64,000 bases of DNA, taken from the NCBI GenBank assembly GCA_944474755.1, contig OX104115.1, positions 38,017,080 to 38,081,079 of the forward strand. The letters run 5' to 3'. Shown piece after piece: positions 1 to 9,620 of this stretch (its first letter is position 1; each line of letters begins with the position of its first letter). Under the pieces are notes generated by a model. That model was given only the letters and a program-made list of their open reading frames with translations. It had not been told where the DNA came from and did no database searches. The position numbers were made by a program, and so were the translations under genes. The DNA is from Limnoperna fortunei. Its lineage: Eukaryota > Mollusca > Bivalvia > Mytilida > Modiolidae.

Positions 1-559
1 GCTACAACTACCCCAAACTGTACAACAACAATCAAGTAGGGGGAGGATGTATCCAGTGTAAAACATTTTTCTGGATTCCAGATTTAAAAACTTTTTTATT
101 TTTGAGAGAAAATAAATGTGAGATGAAGTTATTGAACATATTTGGTTAATTTGACTATTCATATATTTGGTTTTATTACAATTTATAAACATGTTGTTAC
201 TTTCACACCAATTTTCAACTTCAAGCAAGTCCTCCTGAACTTTAGTTTGCAATACTTGAATGTTGTCACCAGATGTGTGAATTGTGGAGTCATCAGCATA
301 CATGTCAGTTTGACAGTTCTTTATGTTTAATGGTAAATCATTTATATACAAAATAAACAAAAGTGGACCCAGTATGGAACCTTGAGGAACACCAAATTTC
401 ATAGGTAGCTTATTAGATCGAGTATTTCCAATTTGTACTTGTTGTGTTCTTTCATAGAAGTAAGAATTAAAGAAAGCAATGACATTGTTATCACATCCAT
501 AGAGTGCAAGTTTTTTGCATAAAATGTCATGGTCAACAACATCTTTAAATAAATATAGG
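1..559 (-). pseudogene. LINE reverse transcriptase fragment
   Basis: On the minus strand one uninterrupted frame of about 185 codons runs from about 559 to the window edge. It encodes part of the reverse transcriptase of a non-LTR retrotransposon, CR1/Jockey-like by motif style. In order I see VVDHDILCKKL (near 540), GVPQGSILGPLLF (about 355-393), the catalytic YADD followed by STIHTSG (YADD at 289-300), and KTKYM. Near the edge come KIKKFLNLESRK and YILPLLDCCCTVWGSC, the usual thumb-region signature. The stretch between KTKYM and KIKKFL is much shorter than in intact relatives, so an in-frame internal deletion is likely. The 5' side stops abruptly at about 560, where a dispersed repeat begins, so the copy is truncated. 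The frame has no stop and continues beyond the window. Basis: motifs seen directly; family from known LINE RT structure. Confidence 0.88.
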
Positions 560-1747
560 GATTTTTGAGAACGATAGTAGATAGAGAAAAACTTTCAATT
601 GCTGAAATGTTCAGCTCATTTAGCTCTACAAAATCTCCATTGGGTCAAAGTTGTCAGATGTCTCCTTGTAGGAGTTATCTCTCGCGAAAGGTAAAAAATA
701 GCGATTTTTTAAAGTTTTTTTACTATTACTTGAGAACGATAGAAGATTGAGAAAAACTTTCAACTGCTGAAATGTTCAGCTCATTTAGCTTTACAACAGT
801 TTCCATGGGTTGAAGTGTCCAACGACTACTTGTAAGAGATATCTCTTGAAAAGTCAAAATAGCAACTTTGTCGTTTTTTGCCTATAACTCTAGGATGATT
901 GTATATTGTGAAATATTTACCTCATTTAGCTCTTAAAAATTCTTCATGTCACATTGTGTTGAAGTTGTCCAATGACTCTTCATTGCAGTTTTCTCCATTG
1001 AATGGTTAAAATAATAATTTTTTTAATCATGTCTTAATTGGTTTGAATTGATGACTTATAGGAACTATTTCTCTTGAAAGGACACAAATTCCAGGCAGAG
1101 CTCCAGATAAGATTTTATTAATTGGGTTTTTTACCCATGTGATGATTTATTTCATTGGGTATTTTTGTATTTACAACTTTTATCATTTTTAAAACCCACT
1201 CAAAAATAAATTAATTGGGTTTTTCACCCATCTAAAATTTATTGAATTGGGTTTTTTTATGCTGACAAAAATGTATTTCACTATGGTTTTATACACGTCT
1301 ATTCATGATGCCACAACAAAATACTAGACTGGTTCTAACCATAAAAAATTTTTGGAAGAAAAGTATATTCAACAGGGAACATGCATCTCTTCTTATGAAA
1401 TAAATCTCCATACCTGGAGAACCGTATCATGCTGCATGAAATATACATTACATTCGGAATACCTTGGTTGTTACGTTGCAAATAATGGGAATCGTTATTA
1501 CATACGCAACTTTGTGTATTTATTTGAATGAATTAACTCAATCACTGAACAATTTTTTGCACTCAGTGAGTTAAATAAGCATGTTTCTAAAAATTGATTG
1601 GGTTTTAGCCCTTTGATATTGCGTTTTTCAACGCAAAGCTATAAAAATAATTGGGTTTTATAAAATTAATTGTGTAATAAAGTAAATACGCAGCTTATCT
1701 GGAGCTCTGCCAGGTGAGCGATACAGGTCCCCTGGGGCCTCTTGTTT
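560..1747 (+). repeat. Dispersed repeat (HINE-like), 3' part with nested MITE
   Basis: Two imperfect copies of a unit beginning GAGAACGATAG (about 569 and 733) are followed by degenerate text about cells of the form TTCAGCTCATTTAGCT and GTTGTC(C/A)... that recurs at 5.7, 32.0, 32.5 and 40.6 kb. The element ends at 1711-1747 with CAGGTGAGCGATACAGG, a small C/G-rich hairpin and CTTGTTT. A 616-bp MITE (1095-1710) splits it just before that terminus. The 5' terminus of the family (TTTAGCTCACCTG) is absent, so this is a 5'-truncated copy. Confidence 0.65.
1095..1710. mobile_element. Nested MITE with GCAGAGCTCCAGATAAG termini
   Basis: The ends are a perfect inverted repeat: GCAGAGCTCCAGATAAG at 1095-1111 and its complement at 1694-1710. 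The flanks both read CAG (1092-1094 and 1711-1713), so excising the element restores the terminus of the surrounding dispersed repeat. The interior is AT-rich with repeated AATTGGGTTTTT tracts near both ends and no coding potential. It is a non-autonomous DNA element with a 3-bp target duplication; I cannot assign the superfamily. Confidence 0.8.
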
Positions 1748-2119
1748 ATCCTATCTAGCTAGTTTATATAAGTAAAATGAATTTTGCGTCTTACCATGGT
1801 ATCAAGGTCATCTGTATATTTAAACTAAAAGCATGTTCAACACATACATTGATATACACATGCTACATGTTTAAATAATTAACATAGGAACATTGCAACT
1901 AAATAAATACAGTGTATACATGCACATGTACATATGGAATTCAAGTATCATTTTGACTCTTAAATTTGGTTACCATATATCTCTTAAAAATTAGGGGAGA
2001 TCTCCCACTTAGGGCCTCAATGGATGTTAACAGGTATGTAATTGCAAGTTTACATAATGCATCCAGGTTAGCGATTCAGGCCCTGTAGGGCCTCTTGTTT
2101 TATTAACTTTGCAGTTATT
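1748..2119 (+). repeat. AT-rich gap ending in a second dispersed-repeat 3' terminus
   Basis: The stretch has no coding signal. At 2064-2100 there is another copy of the family terminus, CAGGTTAGCGATTCAGG, with the hairpin AGGCCCTGTAGGGCCT and CTTGTTT. A short perfect palindrome GGGAGATCTCCC lies near 1994-2005. The rest is probably the truncated body of a second, diverged copy. Confidence 0.5.
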
Positions 2120-3180
2120 ATGCCCCCGCGACGACATGTAGGGGGGCATTAAGTTTTACTCATGTCCGTCCGTCCGTCTGTCCGTACGTCTGAACAAAAT
2201 TCTGTCAAGCTTTTCTCAGAAACCGTACATGAGAACAATTTTAAATTTGGCAGAGTGGTTCAGTATCACAAGTTGTATGTCCTAAGCGAATTTCAGACCT
2301 GTCGGACAACTACTTCCTGTTTGGGACTTCATTTGTACGTAAATACGTCCGTCTGTATGTACAAATTTCCGTCAAGCTTTTCTCAGAAACCGTACATGAG
2401 AACAATTTGAAATTTGGCAGGGTTGTTCAGTATCACAAGTTGTATGTTCTAAGCGACTTTCAGACCTGTCGGACAGCTACTTCCTGTTTGGGACTGGGCC
2501 GATATGAAAATGTGTTAACACAGGTATGAAAATTTCCGTCAAGCTTTTCTCAGTAACCGTACATGAGAACAATTTGAAATTTGGCAGGGTGGTTCAGTAT
2601 CACAAGTTGTATGTCCTAAGCGACTTTCAGACCTGTCGGACAACTACTTCCTGTTTGCGACTGGGCCGATATGAAAATGTTCTAACATGGGTATGAAAAT
2701 TTCCGTCAAGCTTTTCTCAGAAACCGTACATCAGAACAATTTGAAATTTGACAAGTTGGTTCAGTATCACAAGTTGTACGTCCTAAGCAACTTTCAGACC
2801 TGTCGGACAACTACTTCCTGTTTGCGACTGGGCCGATACGAAAATGTGTTAACATGAGTATGAAAATTTCCGTCAAGCTTTTCTCAGAAACCGTACACAA
2901 GAACAATTTGAAATTTGGCAGGGTGGTTCAGTATCACAAGTTGTACGTCCTAAGCAACTTTCAGACCTGTCGGACAACTACTTCCTGTTTGCGACTGGGC
3001 CGATATGAAAATGTGTTAACATAAGTATGAAAATTTCCGTCAAGCTTTACTCAGAAACCGTACATTAGAACAATTTGAAATTTGGCAGGGTGGTTAAGTA
3101 TCACAAGTTGTACGTCCTAAGCGACTTTCAGACCTGTTGGACAACTACTTCCTGTTTGGGACTTACTTTAGCGGGGGCAT
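2120..3180. mobile_element. Tandem-repeat-bearing element (6 x 167 bp) with 10-bp terminal inverted repeats
   Basis: The outer ends are ATGCCCCCGC (2120-2129) and its exact complement (3171-3180). Just inside the left end are a small hairpin (TGCCCC...GGGGCA, 2121-2148) and a GTCC-rich microsatellite (about 2164-2190). The core holds six copies of a unit marked by GTCAAGCTTTTCTCAG at 2204, 2371, 2538, 2705, 2872 and 3039, an exact 167-bp period. Units differ by scattered substitutions only. This layout (terminus, microsatellite, monomer array, terminus) matches non-autonomous elements known from bivalves such as oyster pearl-type elements. The family name is inference. The 82-aa open frame at 2162-2410 is a by-product of the array. 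Confidence 0.8.
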
Positions 3181-3535
3181 CTGGGTCCCATGGACACATT
3201 CTTCAATTTTTAAGCTCAATATCATGAACACTATTTAAGATATTTGAGAGATTAAATTGCATGTTGTTAAGGATCTACTAAACATGTAATAAGGTCAACG
3301 TTCCTTTTAAGATTTATTCCACTTAGAATGTCAAATAATACAAAAAAACTTTCAATCACTAAACATTCAGGTAATTGAACTCTATACTTGATGGCATTAA
3401 GTTGAACTATCAAGTCAGATGATTCCTCAATAAACTTCTGACCCTTTCAGTGTCAAATAATTTTTGCCTAATAGATTATTGTTCGGTCATTTACGGTCAG
3501 GTGAGCGATTCAGGCTCCTGGGAGCTTCTTGTTTT
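3181..3535 (+). repeat. Truncated dispersed repeat with 3' terminus
   Basis: Diverged text of the dispersed family (AACTTTCAATCACTAAACATTCAGG, and a GTTGAACTATCAAGTCAGATGA-type cell) ends at 3498-3535 with CAGGTGAGCGATTCAGG, the hairpin GGCTCCTGGGAGC and TTCTTGTTTT. It directly follows the 167-bp-repeat element. No coding signal. Confidence 0.55.
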
Positions 3536-4078
3536 CTTAATTTTTGGCTGAAATGGAAAAATAATAGAAGATAGATAATCAATTTATTTAGAAAAAAAAT
3601 GTTGAGAATGATGAGTTAAGGCTTATATTTCAGGTACTACTTGTAGTAGGGCAATGATATTTCACAGTGACATGCAGATGTGTCTTAAGTAGTGTGACCT
3701 GACCCACTAGAAATTATGAAGACTCTAATTAGGCACTAATTTTACAGGGCACTTTGCTAATGAAAGCTGTAATTAGTGAAGTAATTGTTAACAGCTAGTG
3801 ATATAATAAATTGTTCAAGTTTGAAAAAAAAAGAAATTATGAAGACCTACATTTTTCACATGATTGACCTTGGTTAAGTTCTTGATTAAGGTCCATCTCC
3901 TGTACTACATGTAGGAGGGTAATGATATTTCACCAATAGATATGTCTTGGGTAGTGTGACCCTATCCACTAGGAATTGGGTCACAGTGACCAACTTGTAC
4001 ATTTTAGGCATGAATGACTTCTGGTTCAACATAATGTCTTGGTTAAGATTATATTTCAGGCACTATTATACAATTAAT
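3536..4078 (+). repeat. Pair of diverged direct repeats upstream of the 4.3-kb exon
   Basis: Two related segments (about 3630-3720 and 3885-3975) share the order TACTAC.TGTAG.AGGG.AATGATATTTCAC, TGTCTT.GGTAGTGTGACC and CCACTAG.AATT, with many differences. They look like an old dispersed or tandem repeat. No open frame or promoter element is convincing. Confidence 0.4.
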
Positions 4079-4246
4079 GTCAGGAAATAAACTTAACATC
4101 TAAAGATATGTATACAACTGTACATGTATAACTTTAGATGTTTATGTCAGAAAATAAACTTAACATTTAAAGATTTACAACTGTACATGTTGTATATCTT
4201 TATACAACATGTACAGTTGTAAATCTTTTATGTTTATTTTCTGACA
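4079..4246. repeat. Inverted repeat (foldback) with adjacent direct copy
   Basis: The segment GTCAGAAAATAAACTTAACA... (4146-4196) is mirrored by ...TGTTTATTTTCTGAC (4201-4245), leaving only a few bases of loop. The arms also pair through ACAACTGTACATGTTGTATA. A further direct, slightly diverged copy of the left arm lies at 4079-4145. It is a compact foldback, probably a MITE remnant, in the presumed intron upstream of the 4316 exon. Confidence 0.65.
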
Positions 4247-4315
4247 TCCTCTTGTTTTATACTGATTAATTACTCCATATGCATACATTGTACCTCTACA
4301 TTCTTTTATTTTCAG

Positions 4316-5025
4316 GACACAATGCTGTGTGGTATGGCCAGTCTGACATACTTGTTAAAAGGAGCATTGTGAAAATTCATAAAGATGCACTTGGTATGCT
4401 TGGTGCCTTGTCAATGGATGACTGTGATGAAGAGCTAGATTTATCTTTTTGTTCCAATATTGTGGAAATCAAAACAGAAGATACTAAAAAGAAATTGAAA
4501 TCATTTTATCAGGCAATTGCACAAACAATTGTAAATGCATTTGTTGAATATAGTAGGGATAATTCTCTTTTTGACAAATTTATTCCTTCATTTTTAGCAA
4601 CTGAAAAGACCATTCGAATCATCATGTATAATTGCAAATTTGACAAACTTCTAGTTAGCGATGAATTTGATATTTGGAAACCAGACCGTACCTTAAACTT
4701 GGAAAGCATGATGCTAATCTGGGTAGCATTGAACAGGTACGTGGATGACTCATTTGAGACTACGAAGCATCTTTTACAAAACACAGCTGAATCCAGATTT
4801 AAAGAAGCAGTTGGAGAAGCTTATCAATTTTACTTAAATGGTGTTACTAGGCCTGTCACAAAAGTAAACAAGAATAACTTAGCATATGCCAATACATTTT
4901 ATCAACCCTTCAACAAGTCTGTAAAAGACAACGCATACATAGTTAAAGCATGTACCAAGCTGGCTCAGTGTGTTGAAGATATTACTTCAGAACACATTAA
5001 GAGGGAGCAATCTGAAGATATTTAA
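4316..5025 (+). CDS. Terminal exon of an uncharacterised protein, possible PD-(D/E)XK-like fold
   Basis: The open frame runs 4279-5025, but the sequence before 4316 is a pyrimidine-rich tract ending TTTTATTTTCAG, a good splice acceptor. I therefore read 4316-5025 as a last exon of about 236 residues entering in mid-codon; the Met at 4279 is probably intronic. No signal peptide or membrane segment is visible. Near its start are GHNAVWYGQSDILV and, about 40 residues later, NIVEIKTED. The spacing of that Asp and the E-x-K recalls the D...ExK core of PD-(D/E)XK nuclease-like folds. Further on come KSFYQAIAQTIVNAF, an IIMYNCKFDKLLVSDEF strand pair, and MMLIWVALNRYV. The KxxxQAIAQTIV...FIPSFLA layout resembles an expanded, functionally unknown bivalve protein family that I recall. 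The tail is charged (HIKREQSEDI). Earlier exons are not in the window upstream as far as I can tell. Codon use and sustained composition support real coding; function is unknown. Confidence 0.72.
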
Positions 5026-5444
5026 GCTTCAAGGTTGATGTGTTATCACCCAGTATTGCCCTGTAAATTCCAGGTTTTCCACAGTATTTCCTACTGGGCT
5101 GAGCAATATTCTCAATCTTTGCAGTGGGTTTTTGTCTACCCTGAAAATATGTTATGAATTTTATCATTGTATATCTCTCATGTCTGTATCAATTTATTAT
5201 CTATATTTTTGTCTCCCCTGGACATGCTGGAGCAACCTTGTTAATTAGGGCCCTGCCAACTTAACTAGGGACAATTCATGTAGGCCTTTGATATTTGGTA
5301 TGCATCCTCATATAGGGGGGCCTTATTGCCCTTACTAATTTGAGCATTTTCTTCTATGTCAACTTCCTGTTTAACAACTTAAACGACCTAACCCTTTTAA
5401 AGCCAGATTGAAAGTTGAGGTAGAACTAATTTCACTTGACAGTT
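5026..5444. other. No gene seen; 3' flank of the exon
   Basis: AT-rich sequence that should contain the 3' UTR of the preceding exon. I see no clean AATAAA within the first 200 bases. A GTCTCCCCTGGACATG stretch near 5211 looks like a dispersed-repeat remnant. Nothing else is supported. Confidence 0.4.
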
Positions 5445-7003
5445 TTTAGCTCACCTGGCCAAAGGTCACATGAGTTATTGCCATCACTTTGCATCCTTCG
5501 TAGTCTTGTCTGTGGATGTAAACAATTTCTTCAAAGATCTTCTCCTCTGAAACTACTTAACAGATATGCTTTAAGTTTGGAAACAATGATCAATGATATG
5601 TTGGCTACAAAGTTTCCTCATTTTGAAGCGATCCGAAGAAAAACATGGCCGCCATTGCTAAAATAGAACATAGTGATAAAATCACATAAATAGGCTTATT
5701 ACTTGAAAACTATAATAGATAGAACAATTCTGAAGGATCTTAGGCTCTGCAGTTTTTAGTTCTACAAAAGTCTTCATTGGATGAAAGTTGTCAGATGAGT
5801 CCTTGTAGAAGTTATTGCCCTTTAATTGGCAAAAATTGCATGTTTTGATGTTTTTGCTTTGGGAACTTTGAACCGTTGCAGTTAGAGAAAAACTTTTGCT
5901 TGATGAAATGTTCAGTAAAATGAGATCTACCAGCATGGCTCCTTGTTTGCGATTTTTTTGTCTGTGCAAATTTTCTATTTCTATGGCCTTATTCTTGAAA
6001 ACGAAAAGAGATTATTAGTAATTCAGACGTTGTTTAGAATATTAAAAGATACCTGTGTGCAAATGTCAAGGAACATGTATTCATCTTTGTTGAAGTTATG
6101 ACCCTTTATGGCTGGATTTTGCTATTTTCAATGCATTATATTCAAAATTTTCTTAACCCAAACTAGAAATTATATTTTCTTGAAACTTTGTAGGAATAAT
6201 CCATGACATGTTAGCTGCAAAGTTTCCTGATTTTGTATCTGTTACTTAAAATAGAACTTAAAGGCCAAAAATGCAGATTTTGCAAAATTTCTCATTTCTT
6301 TCATTTGAAAATTACAAGAGAGTTGATGTAGTATTGAGTGTGATATTCTTGAATGAATTTTTGAACAAAAATGTTTCAGTGATCAATTTCAGAATGTCCA
6401 CCATTTTGTCGATTTATTTGATATTTTATTCAAGAAGAAATGGATTTTGTCGATATTCTTCAAGTTGCTAAGATTCTAATTGAAATTTGTTTTAAGGGGA
6501 AATGTGGTACTCCGAATTCAAGTGAGGTAATTGCCATTTTTTAGCGGTCATACTTAAATACGCCTGTGGTGAAAATGTATACGCCTGTGACATTTTAATG
6601 TTGTTATAAAATATATTTTGAACTGTTATATCAAGTTTTTAATATATATATATATATATAAAGTATTATAAATAAAGTTTTGTCCCTCGTTTACTTTATT
6701 GTCACTATATACAATATTGTAGTTCAATTAAACTTCTTTGTACGACCCAATTTCTCAGTATTTATATCTACAAAAAAACTATTGAAAAATCATTAAAACC
6801 TTGAAAAAATAGTTTGAAATCTATTTAACTATGATTTTATTACAGTTTATTAACTAAAACCCTGATTAAAATGTCGCAGGCGTATACATTTTCACCACAG
6901 GCGTATTTTATACTTGCAGGCGTATTTAAGTACTACCCTTTTTTAGCAATTTTAATCATCAGGTGCCAGGTGAGCGATTTAGGCCCCTTGGGGTCTGTTG
7001 TTT
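5445..7003 (+). mobile_element. Full-length HINE-like element (copy A) with nested MITE
   Basis: Both family termini are present. The left end is TTTTTAGCTCACCTGGCC (5443-5460), with GCTCACCTG at 5449-5457. The right end is CAGGTGAGCGATTTAGG (6967 onward), then the imperfect hairpin AGGCCCCTTGGGGTCT (6981-6996) and GTTGTTT. The 9-base subterminal inverted repeat GCTCACCTG/CAGGTGAGC is exact. The body contains several diverged monomers marked by GTTTCCTCATTTTG or GAAGTTATTGCCCTTTAA. A separate 393-bp MITE (6546-6938) is inserted near the right end. Subterminal inverted repeats, a 3' hairpin and tandem monomers are hallmarks of Helentron-associated non-autonomous elements; that assignment is inference. 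Confidence 0.6.
6546..6938. mobile_element. MITE with 9-bp target duplication (Mutator-like)
   Basis: The inverted ends share ACTTAAATACGCCTG, followed inward by repeated ACGCCTGTGGTGAAAATGTAT and CGCCTG(T/C)GACATTTTAA motifs on both sides. It is flanked by TTTTTTAGC at 6537-6545 and again at 6939-6947, a 9-bp direct repeat. Removing the element restores the surrounding repeat. A 9-bp duplication points to the Mutator-like superfamily. The interior is AT-rich with a TA microsatellite near 6644-6660 and no coding frame. Confidence 0.75.
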
Positions 7004-7799
7004 GAGTTGAACACTTTTAAGGTAGTTGATTGATCCGATATTCAGACTTGTGACTTTATGTTAATAGTTAAAATAATAATAATCTTTGGAAAATGTCAAA
7101 TAAAACTTCTAATTACATGAATTAAGAAGACAAAAAAGTTAAGTTGAGAATTCCTTCATCATTTATGAAGAGTAAAGAAATTTGTGTTATTAAAAATGTT
7201 CAAAATGAATGAATAACAACAGTTGGCAAGAAAAATGAACTAATGTTATCAAAATTTGTGAACAATTTAACAACATCAACCAATAAAATAAAAATCAATA
7301 AAATCTGTGACATACGATGCCACATCTATTGATTTTTTGGGGTTATTACAAAGAGGCTGTCAAAAATTTTATCACAATCATTTATTTTTTTTTATAGTAA
7401 CTATATAATATATTTTTATGTACAGTAGTCATGGAAATATTTTTACAACACTCTTATTGCTCTATATATACATATATACAAACTTATTAAAATATATTTA
7501 GTTAAAAACTTCTTGTTTCCTTTGGCCTGTGATTAGATATGTCGCATTCTCTTGATATTTTGCAAGTAGCTCTATCATATAGCAGTAGATGGTGAAGAGG
7601 GATTTTATGTCCATAACTTATCTACCTTATGTTTACCAAATACTTGAGCTTATTTTGTATAATGGACAATATTTGCTTCTTTTAGGTTGACATTTTAAAA
7701 TTAAATTTTGTTGCAAGAAAACAAAAACCCAATTAGCCCTTAAATGTCACTGGTTATGGTTATACCTTATTAACAGTGCAGTATTTATCTTTAGGATGG
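7004..7799. other. No gene seen
   Basis: Very AT-rich unique-looking DNA with scattered homopolymer and TA tracts. No open frame, splice-flanked exon or repeat end is convincing on either strand. Confidence 0.5.
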
Positions 7800-8400
7800 C
7801 GCTGTTCAGGTCTAAAACGCGGAAGTGAAAAGCCGGAAGTATAAAAACGCACATATTTTTGTTCACAACTTTTTAAAAGCTTGACATAAAATCAAAATAA
7901 AAATGCCTCTGGGAGGTATTTTAACGATCTTTATGATGATATATAGTTTATTGCAAATAAATTTTAATAAAGTACCTAAAAGTTGACCGGAAGTGAAATT
8001 TCTTAATAATGCTTCACCCGGGTCAAAAAGCTGTTGGTGTTAGGCCCAGGTCATTCATTTGGCTTCAAAATGATGTATAGTTTATAAGAAATGAATAAAA
8101 GGAAAGTATAGAAAAGATCGCCGGAAGCAAGTGTGGAAGCAAAAGCAAAAGTTCGAATTTTAAACTTTGAACTATAATATCTCAAAATTTGAATAGGGCC
8201 TCATGTTTCCCTGAGCATTATCTATAAAATGATATATAACTTTTAAATTTTGATCAACGACAAAGTATGTAAAAGTTGACCGGAAGCGATCCTTGTCGAG
8301 CAAAAATTCATCAAACTTAACAGATTTCTCCTGATTAAAGTGTTTACACAGGTAAAATTGATTGGTATCGTACAATTACACAGTCACTTTTGACTGGCTA
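7800..8400 (+). repeat. Degenerate tandem repeat (about 135-160 bp) carrying ETS-like GGAA sites
   Basis: Loosely related units each contain a CCGGAAG core: 7833 (CCGGAAGT), 7987 (ACCGGAAGTG), 8121 (CCGGAAGC) and 8280 (ACCGGAAGCG), with another GCGGAAGTG at 7819. Around them recur ATGATATATAGTTTAT-type text and AAAGTA(C/T)(C/G)TAAAAGTTGACCGG. ACCGGAAGTG is the classic ETS/GABP consensus. Whether it is functional here is unknown. Confidence 0.5.
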
Positions 8401-9070
8401 TATATCCACTAGATAGCAGATAGGCTTCCTGTTTCAATAGTCAGACACCTGCATCTCTACAACAATTGCTCTCTTAAAAAATCTTTCGTGTCGTGTTAGT
8501 GGTCTGGTTGACTTATTTACTATTTACGAGATTGTTATAGTGGTATATGTAATAGAATTTGCTCAGCATACTGGACCTATTTCTGGTGTCAACAAACTTG
8601 TTTCTGGATGGTGATTTTTTTAGAAAAATTCCTAATATTTTTTAATAGAAAATGAGTGCATCATGCAATCGGCATTATATGTCTTTTTTGGTTGTAATAT
8701 TGTATCGGATTGAATTGATTTGTTTGTTTGTTTGTATGGTGTGTAACTCCATTTTCAGCAATTTTTCAGCAATTTAAAACTTGTATGGACAACTATTTGT
8801 TTCATGAATAAAACAAGAATGTAAGCACAGCATATTCAAAACCACTTTTAATCATTTTTACTGAAAATTTGAATCGTGTGATCACTAAAACCCCCGTTTA
8901 AATGTTACTTATGTTACTTTGAGTATTATATAGAAACCTTTTTTTGGGGCGAAAATTTTTGGCAATTGTGAACTTGGAAATTTCATTTAATTCCACAAAA
9001 ATTAATATGCTTCTGAATCACCTAATATGAAACTATATTCCAAAGTTTCATTGAAATCAAATGCAAACTT
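8401..9070. other. No gene seen
   Basis: AT-rich DNA with a short TTTG microsatellite near 8707-8725. No supported gene, RNA or element ends. Confidence 0.5.
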
Positions 9071-9080
9071 TTTAAGTTAT

Positions 9081-9554
9081 AGCTCCTTATTTTTGTTTTG
9101 GGACGGAGCTACAGAGGTCCCATTACTCGTAATGGAGCAAAAACACTCGAGATTTATACATATTTTCCGCTTTTAAACTGCTATTTTTGTTCAATTTATA
9201 TTTTTTCCTTTCTCCGCCGTTCAGTTGACATTTCTACAATGTCTAATTAAATGATTTTAACACTTTTTCGTAATCATGGCATTGTTGACAAAATTGAAAT
9301 TGTGGAGTGTAGAATTATAGAATCGTATCGGTAAAAATGTGATCCCAGCTTATGCAATAAAGCCGGAAAAAACTTATCCGGATCAAATTTTACTAAATCG
9401 ATTCAGAAAAGTATGTAGCAATTTAGGGAAACAGTTTAATAGCGTATTATATGCATAAAACCCCCGGCTTGCTCGATTACGAGTAATGGGACCTCTTTGT
9501 AGCTCCGTCCAAAAAAAAATTAAAAAAAAATAAGGAGCTACATTATTGTAGCTA
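9081..9554. mobile_element. MITE with long inverted repeats and 10-bp target duplication
   Basis: The left arm (9081-9138) starts AGCTCCTTATTTTTG and continues GGACGGAGCTAC, AGAGGTCCCATTACTCGTAAT. The right arm (9471-9540) is its near-perfect complement, apart from a longer A-run. The flanks read TTTAAGTTAT at 9071-9080 and again at 9555-9564, a plausible 9-10-bp target duplication suggesting a Mutator-like origin. The right end carries an extra small hairpin (AGCTACATTATTGTAGCT). No coding capacity: the 90-aa minus frame over 9383-9655 is a shadow of the arm. Confidence 0.75.
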
Positions 9555-9600
9555 TTTAAGTTATTATCCGGAAACATCTGTTTTGTAAAAAATTTCTCAC

Positions 9601-9620
9601 TTTTTAGCTCACCTGACCCA
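9601..9620 (+). repeat. Isolated HINE-like 5' terminus abutting a minisatellite
   Basis: TTTTTAGCTCACCTGACCC (about 9601-9619) is the left terminus of the dispersed family. It runs straight into the 56-bp minisatellite with no intervening element body, so either the array expanded inside a copy or the rest of the copy was lost. Confidence 0.55.
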
